Assembly (NCBI GenBank): GCA_016192705.1
Contig: JACPTQ010000043.1
Span: 1-64,000 of the forward strand
Length of the DNA stretch: 64,000 nt
Direction of reading: 5' to 3'
Origin: Deltaproteobacteria bacterium
Lineage (GTDB): Bacteria > Myxococcota > JACPTQ01
The notes under the pieces are model-generated. The model searched no databases, had not been told where the DNA came from, and saw only the letters and a list, made by a program, of their open reading frames with translations. The position numbers and the translations under genes were made by a program. Positions 60,749-64,000 of this stretch are shown here, in pieces. Each line of letters opens with the position of its first letter. The first letter of the stretch is position 1.

Positions 60749-61972
60749 ATGTTTTCGAAGACTCGTATCGTTTTTCTCGCTTGTTTCTGCGGAGTGGTGT
60801 CGGAGGGATGCGACAGCCGGTACACGCCCGCTCCTGATGGTGGGGATCCCATTGACGCCGACGCGTCGTGCACCGACGACGGCCGCGCCTGCGAACGGAC
60901 AAGAGATTGCTGCGGCGGGGTCTGCTACGGTGGACGATGCACGCGAGAGGTTCCCGGCTGTGTATACGCGAGAACGACATGCAACAACGCCGCAGATTGC
61001 TGCTCTGGGATGGTGTGCGATCAAGGCTTTTGCGAATCACGTCGCTGCCCGAGCTCGGGCGCAAGCTGCCGCGGCGACTCCGAATGCTGTCCGGGGTACA
61101 CTTGCCACACCGGCCGATGCTATCCAAAACCGACGTGCTTGAGCGAGGGAGCGCTCTGCGTCGACGATAACTCGTGCTGCGGCGATTACCGGTGCCGCGA
61201 CGGCGCATGCACTTACCGCGAGCGTTTCGGTAATGACGACTGCTATAGGCGAGGGAGCGGTTGTCAATCACCGGACGCGACGTGCTGCGACGGACTCGGT
61301 TGCCGCAACGGCGAGTGCGGTCTCGGCGCCACTTGTATGAACCGAGGCGAGCCCTGTTGGAGTGCGGGCGATTGTTGTCCCGGCATGAGCTGCACGTCGC
61401 TGGTTTGCACCGCGGGACCCGGTTGCGGTCGCAACAGAGAGAGCTGCGCAACGGAACGGGATTGCTGCCAGGGTTTCGCCTGCAGCGGTGGGGTCTGCAG
61501 CAGCAGCCCGTCATCGTGCGGTCTTCGCGGGGGTGCTTGCTGGGGCATCTTCACCTGTTGCTCTGACTTGGCCTGCAATTCCGGTGTGTGCGGCGATCCG
61601 CCACCGCGATGCGGCGACAAAGGATCGACTTGCCGTCAGGAGCGGGACTGCTGCAACGGCCTCCTTTGCATTGGAGGAAGGTGCCATGGCGACTCGCCTT
61701 GCCGCTTATTGCGAACTAGAAATCGGTGCACGTCGTCGTCTCAATGTTGCGCGAGCGATAGCTGCCAGTCGGGCTTCTGTGTGCCGGCTGGCGGATGCGG
61801 TGCGTATGGAGCTCGATGCAGTGAGCGGTCCGACTGCTGTTCCGGACTCTATTGTGGTCACGGGAACCTTTGCACCAACCGATACTGTGCTGCAATTGGT
61901 GGTGAGTGTTACGGGTCAGATTTCAACTGCTGTGGGGGGAGAAGCTGCGGCCCAGGGAACACCTGCACCTGA
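60749..61972 (+). CDS. lipoprotein with twelve cystine-knot-like repeats
   Basis: A 407-residue predicted lipoprotein starting at 60749 behind GAGGGAG. The signal ends in SEGC. After a short acidic spacer, the whole mature protein is twelve tandem units of 30-36 residues. Each has the order C-x6-C-x5/6-CC-x4/5-C-x3/4-C, for example CTDDGRACERTRDCC then GGVCYGGRC. This six-Cys C-C-CC-C-C framework is that of inhibitor cystine knot peptides and of Dickkopf-like Cys domains. Nearly every unit keeps the CC pair. No enzyme motif exists. It may be a protease-resistant surface rod or a multivalent binder or toxin-like array. The knot fold is inferred from spacing only. Confidence 0.85.
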   Translation: MFSKTRIVFLACFCGVVSEGCDSRYTPAPDGGDPIDADASCTDDGRACERTRDCCGGVCYGGRCTREVPGCVYARTTCNNAADCCSGMVCDQGFCESRRCPSSGASCRGDSECCPGYTCHTGRCYPKPTCLSEGALCVDDNSCCGDYRCRDGACTYRERFGNDDCYRRGSGCQSPDATCCDGLGCRNGECGLGATCMNRGEPCWSAGDCCPGMSCTSLVCTAGPGCGRNRESCATERDCCQGFACSGGVCSSSPSSCGLRGGACWGIFTCCSDLACNSGVCGDPPPRCGDKGSTCRQERDCCNGLLCIGGRCHGDSPCRLLRTRNRCTSSSQCCASDSCQSGFCVPAGGCGAYGARCSERSDCCSGLYCGHGNLCTNRYCAAIGGECYGSDFNCCGGRSCGPGNTCT

Positions 61973-62042
61973 GGTGACGTTCGTGAGGTTAACAGCCACA
62001 TTAATGAGGGTCCCTCGATACCATTTTCTTGCCCCTTGCTTG

Positions 62043-62071
62043 TTGACATAGGTGACGCACGGCAGTTGAAT
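62043..62071 (+). promoter_or_regulatory. sigma-70-type promoter before the HTH-PTS gene
   Basis: TTGACA at 62043-62048 and TTGAAT at 62066-62071 are 17 bases apart, 54 bp before the ATG at 62125. The -35 box is perfect and the -10 box matches four of six. Confidence 0.55.
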
Positions 62072-62124
62072 CGCTTTCCGATGGACGCTGTTGAACCTCC
62101 GAGTCGTCGCAGCCGGGACGCGTC

Positions 62125-62826
62125 ATGGACCTGAAAGTCCGCGACGTTTCTCGGCTTTTGGGCGTTTCCGAGAAAACTGTTTACCGCTGGGCAAAAAACG
62201 GAAAGCTCCCGTCGACCCGCCTACACGACCAGTACCTCTTTAACAGCGTCGAAATCCAGGAGTGGGCCGCCGACAGCAATCACCCCATTTCGCCCGCGCT
62301 CCTCGAAGCCACCGAGCCCGCTCGCCCCGTCTCAACGAGCCTGTCCGACGCAATTGCACGCGGCGGCATTTACCGCGCTGTGTCGGGCGCGACGCGCGAA
62401 GAAGTCCTCGAGGCGGTCAGTCGTCTCCGCGGCATTCCCGACTCCGCGGACCGCGCCCTCATCGCGCGTCTTCTCATCGGGCGCGAGGCGCTCGCGTCAA
62501 CCGCCGTCGGCGACGGCATCGCGATCCCGCATTCGCGCGACCCGATTGTTCTTGGCGTCGACGCACCGACGGTGCTTCTCTGTTTTCTCGCGAACGCCGT
62601 CGACTTCCACGCGCTCGACGGAAAACCGGTGCGCACGCTGTTCACGATCATCTGCCCGTCGATTCCGTTGCACCTGAAGACGTTGTCGAGACTCGCGTTC
62701 GCGCTTCACGACAAGGCGTTTCGTTCGAAGTTGCGAGAGGCGGCCCCCGATGACGCGTTGCTCGCGCAGATTCGCGCCACCGAAGTCGCGACAAAAACGG
62801 GCGGTGACGCCCCCAACACCAAATGA
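62125..62826 (+). CDS. HTH-PTS EIIA regulator protein
   Basis: A 233-residue fusion. Residues 1-50 are a MerR/excisionase-type helix-turn-helix (VRDVSRLLGVSEKTVYRWAKNGKLPSTR). From about 72 to 220 the protein matches the type-2 PTS EIIA (PtsN-like) domain. The phospho-acceptor is expected at H136 in GIAIPHSRD, with LLIGREALASTAVGDG before it. It could sense phosphoryl flux and bind DNA, or control the membrane complex encoded next. Its stop overlaps the HyfB-like ATG as ATGA, so the two are translated together. No EI or HPr gene is in the window. Confidence 0.88.
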   Translation: MDLKVRDVSRLLGVSEKTVYRWAKNGKLPSTRLHDQYLFNSVEIQEWAADSNHPISPALLEATEPARPVSTSLSDAIARGGIYRAVSGATREEVLEAVSRLRGIPDSADRALIARLLIGREALASTAVGDGIAIPHSRDPIVLGVDAPTVLLCFLANAVDFHALDGKPVRTLFTIICPSIPLHLKTLSRLAFALHDKAFRSKLREAAPDDALLAQIRATEVATKTGGDAPNTK

Positions 62827-64000
62827 CCGCCGCGACCGCGTTGACGATCGTCCTTTTTGTCCTCGCTGCTCTCGTCGCGTTCGGCCTTATCGCGCTCGCG
62901 GTCGCACGCCGCCCTGGACTGTCGCGCGGTGTCGGCGCCATCGGCGCGCTCATCGCGTGTGCCGTCGGTGCGACAGCCAGCGTCTTCGCGCTTATCGACG
63001 GCGGCAAAGACGCACGGGCCCTCGACGGAATCCTCCCCATCGGACGCATCGCGGTCGGCATCGATCCCCTTTCCGCGTTTTTTCTACTCGCCGTCTTCGT
63101 GGTTTCGGGTCTCGCCGCGCTTTACGCCTTCGGCTACTTCGCGCCACACCGCGCGCACACCCAAAACACCGCGCCCACGTTTTTCTTTTTCAACCTCCTC
63201 ATCGCCTCGATAGCCGGCGTCGTCATCGCACGAAACGGCGTCATCTTCCTTGTCCTCTGGGAAATCATGTCGATCGCGTCGTATTTCCTCGTCGTTCACG
63301 ATCACGAACGCCCCGAAGTTCGTCGCGCTGGTTTCGTTTACCTCGTCGCTTCACACGTTGGCGTCGTCTTTCTTTTCGTGTTGTTCGCGCTGCTCGCGAG
63401 TCCGACGGGCCAGTTCGGCTTTGAAGCGTTTCACGACGCGGCAACGGCAAATGCCGGACTCGCAACGGGCGCGTTCGTTTTGGCGCTTCTCGGCTTTGGT
63501 TTGAAGGCCGGGTTTTGGCCAGGCCACCTCTGGCTCCCCGAAGCGCACCCCGCGGCGCCATCGCCCGTGTCGGCCGTCCTATCGGGCGTAATGATAAAGA
63601 TGGCGTTCTACGGGCTCTTTCGAATCGTGACGTTCATCGACAAACCCGCGCCCGCGTATGGCCTTGCGCTCCTCGCCATCGGAATCGTGACGGGCGTTAT
63701 GGGAATCGTTCTTGCGCTCGGCGAGCGCGACTTAAAACGGATTCTCGCGTATTCGTCGGTTGAAAACGTCGGCGTCATCGCAATTGGCTTCGGGATTGGC
63801 CTCATCGGGAAGAGCCACGGCAACGAAACGGTCGCGGCGCTCGGCTTTGGCGGCGCGCTCCTACACGTCGTTGGGCACGGGCTTTTTAAGAGCGTCCTTT
63901 TCCAGGCGGTGGGCAACCTCGTTCATGCGTCGGGGACACGCGCGCTCGATGCGTTCGGTGGTGTCGCGCGGCGAATGCCGACGACGGCGGCGTTGTTTCT
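62823..64000 (+). CDS. HyfB-like proton-channel subunit (partial, runs off the window)
   Basis: The visible 392 codons encode a polytopic antiporter-like subunit of the NuoL/M/N, MrpD and HyfB/HycC group. WEIMSIASYFLVVHDHE followed by an R-x-AGFVYLVASHVG helix is characteristic of hydrogenase-4 component B and formate hydrogenlyase subunit 3. GLKAGFWPGHLWLPEAHPAAPSPVSAVLSG carries the conserved Lys and Pro residues of the channel, and HVVGHGLFKSVLF the conserved His/Lys helix. It probably forms part of an energy-converting complex (hydrogenase-4 or an Ehr-type relative). It starts inside the stop of the HTH-PTS gene. The 3' end is outside the window. Confidence 0.9.
   Translation, partial: MTAATALTIVLFVLAALVAFGLIALAVARRPGLSRGVGAIGALIACAVGATASVFALIDGGKDARALDGILPIGRIAVGIDPLSAFFLLAVFVVSGLAALYAFGYFAPHRAHTQNTAPTFFFFNLLIASIAGVVIARNGVIFLVLWEIMSIASYFLVVHDHERPEVRRAGFVYLVASHVGVVFLFVLFALLASPTGQFGFEAFHDAATANAGLATGAFVLALLGFGLKAGFWPGHLWLPEAHPAAPSPVSAVLSGVMIKMAFYGLFRIVTFIDKPAPAYGLALLAIGIVTGVMGIVLALGERDLKRILAYSSVENVGVIAIGFGIGLIGKSHGNETVAALGFGGALLHVVGHGLFKSVLFQAVGNLVHASGTRALDAFGGVARRMPTTAALF

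Overview
The window is a compact, high-GC bacterial chromosome segment with about 53 protein genes. No tRNA, rRNA, insertion sequence or CRISPR array was seen. The likely source is a Myxococcota/deltaproteobacterium-like Gram-negative. That inference rests on many large Cys-rich or beta-propeller lipoproteins whose lipobox is followed by an Asp-Ala-Gly linker, MopE-type Cys repeats, RCC1 and Kazal domains, a multi-PilZ protein, a response regulator with a very long Pro/Ala linker, an LptE-like gene and many ATGA-coupled operons. No marker gene in the window fixes the taxonomy.

Layout. 1-639 is gene-free and carries a degenerate 21-bp tandem repeat. 640-1887 is a HARE-HTH/Mrr-type restriction endonuclease. 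1925-10668 is a minus-strand block: a lipoprotein with MORN-like repeats, a TDT/SLAC1 transporter coupled to a small membrane protein, a NarX/NarL-type two-component pair, an M23 peptidase and two lipoproteins. 10881-16972 holds a Kazal-Kazal-chagasin inhibitor, an isocitrate dehydrogenase-like enzyme, a propeller lipoprotein, a small membrane protein, a DmpA-type peptidase and an MBL-fold lipoprotein. 16969-20733 has two divergent Cys-rich lipoproteins. 20738-22293 is gtrA-bioB. 22497-30287 has two very large NHL lipoproteins, each with 12 NHL motifs, on either side of a polytopic membrane protein. A small remnant of a third NHL gene follows. 30442-38590 is mostly housekeeping: lysine 5,6-aminomutase alpha subunit, rpsT, holA, lptE, an SDR, a DnaC-like ATPase, pyruvate kinase and a VOC protein, then a lipoprotein. 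38587-43333 has two sulfatase-superfamily genes whose nucleophile position is Thr rather than Cys. 43562-50456 has an OMP-like protein, more lipoproteins, an enoyl-CoA hydratase, an ECF-type sigma factor with a membrane HEAT protein, a LysM protein and pyrE. 50439-56504 is an RR-valS-nadC-birA operon. 56611-61972 has a quadruple PilZ protein, a Gly-rich lipoprotein and a lipoprotein with twelve cystine-knot-like repeats. 62125-64000 is an HTH-PTS IIA regulator coupled to a truncated HyfB-like proton-channel subunit.

The dominant theme is a scattered set of secreted lipoproteins sharing one plan (lipobox, D/A/G linker, then a disulfide-rich or propeller domain), placed singly between housekeeping genes. 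The strongest candidates for undescribed biology are the 12-repeat cystine-knot lipoprotein with its palindrome-bearing divergent promoter region, the 12-blade NHL paralogs with their C-terminal remnant, the Kazal-chagasin fusion, the paired Thr-type alkaline-phosphatase-fold enzymes, and the HTH-PTS IIA/HyfB junction.
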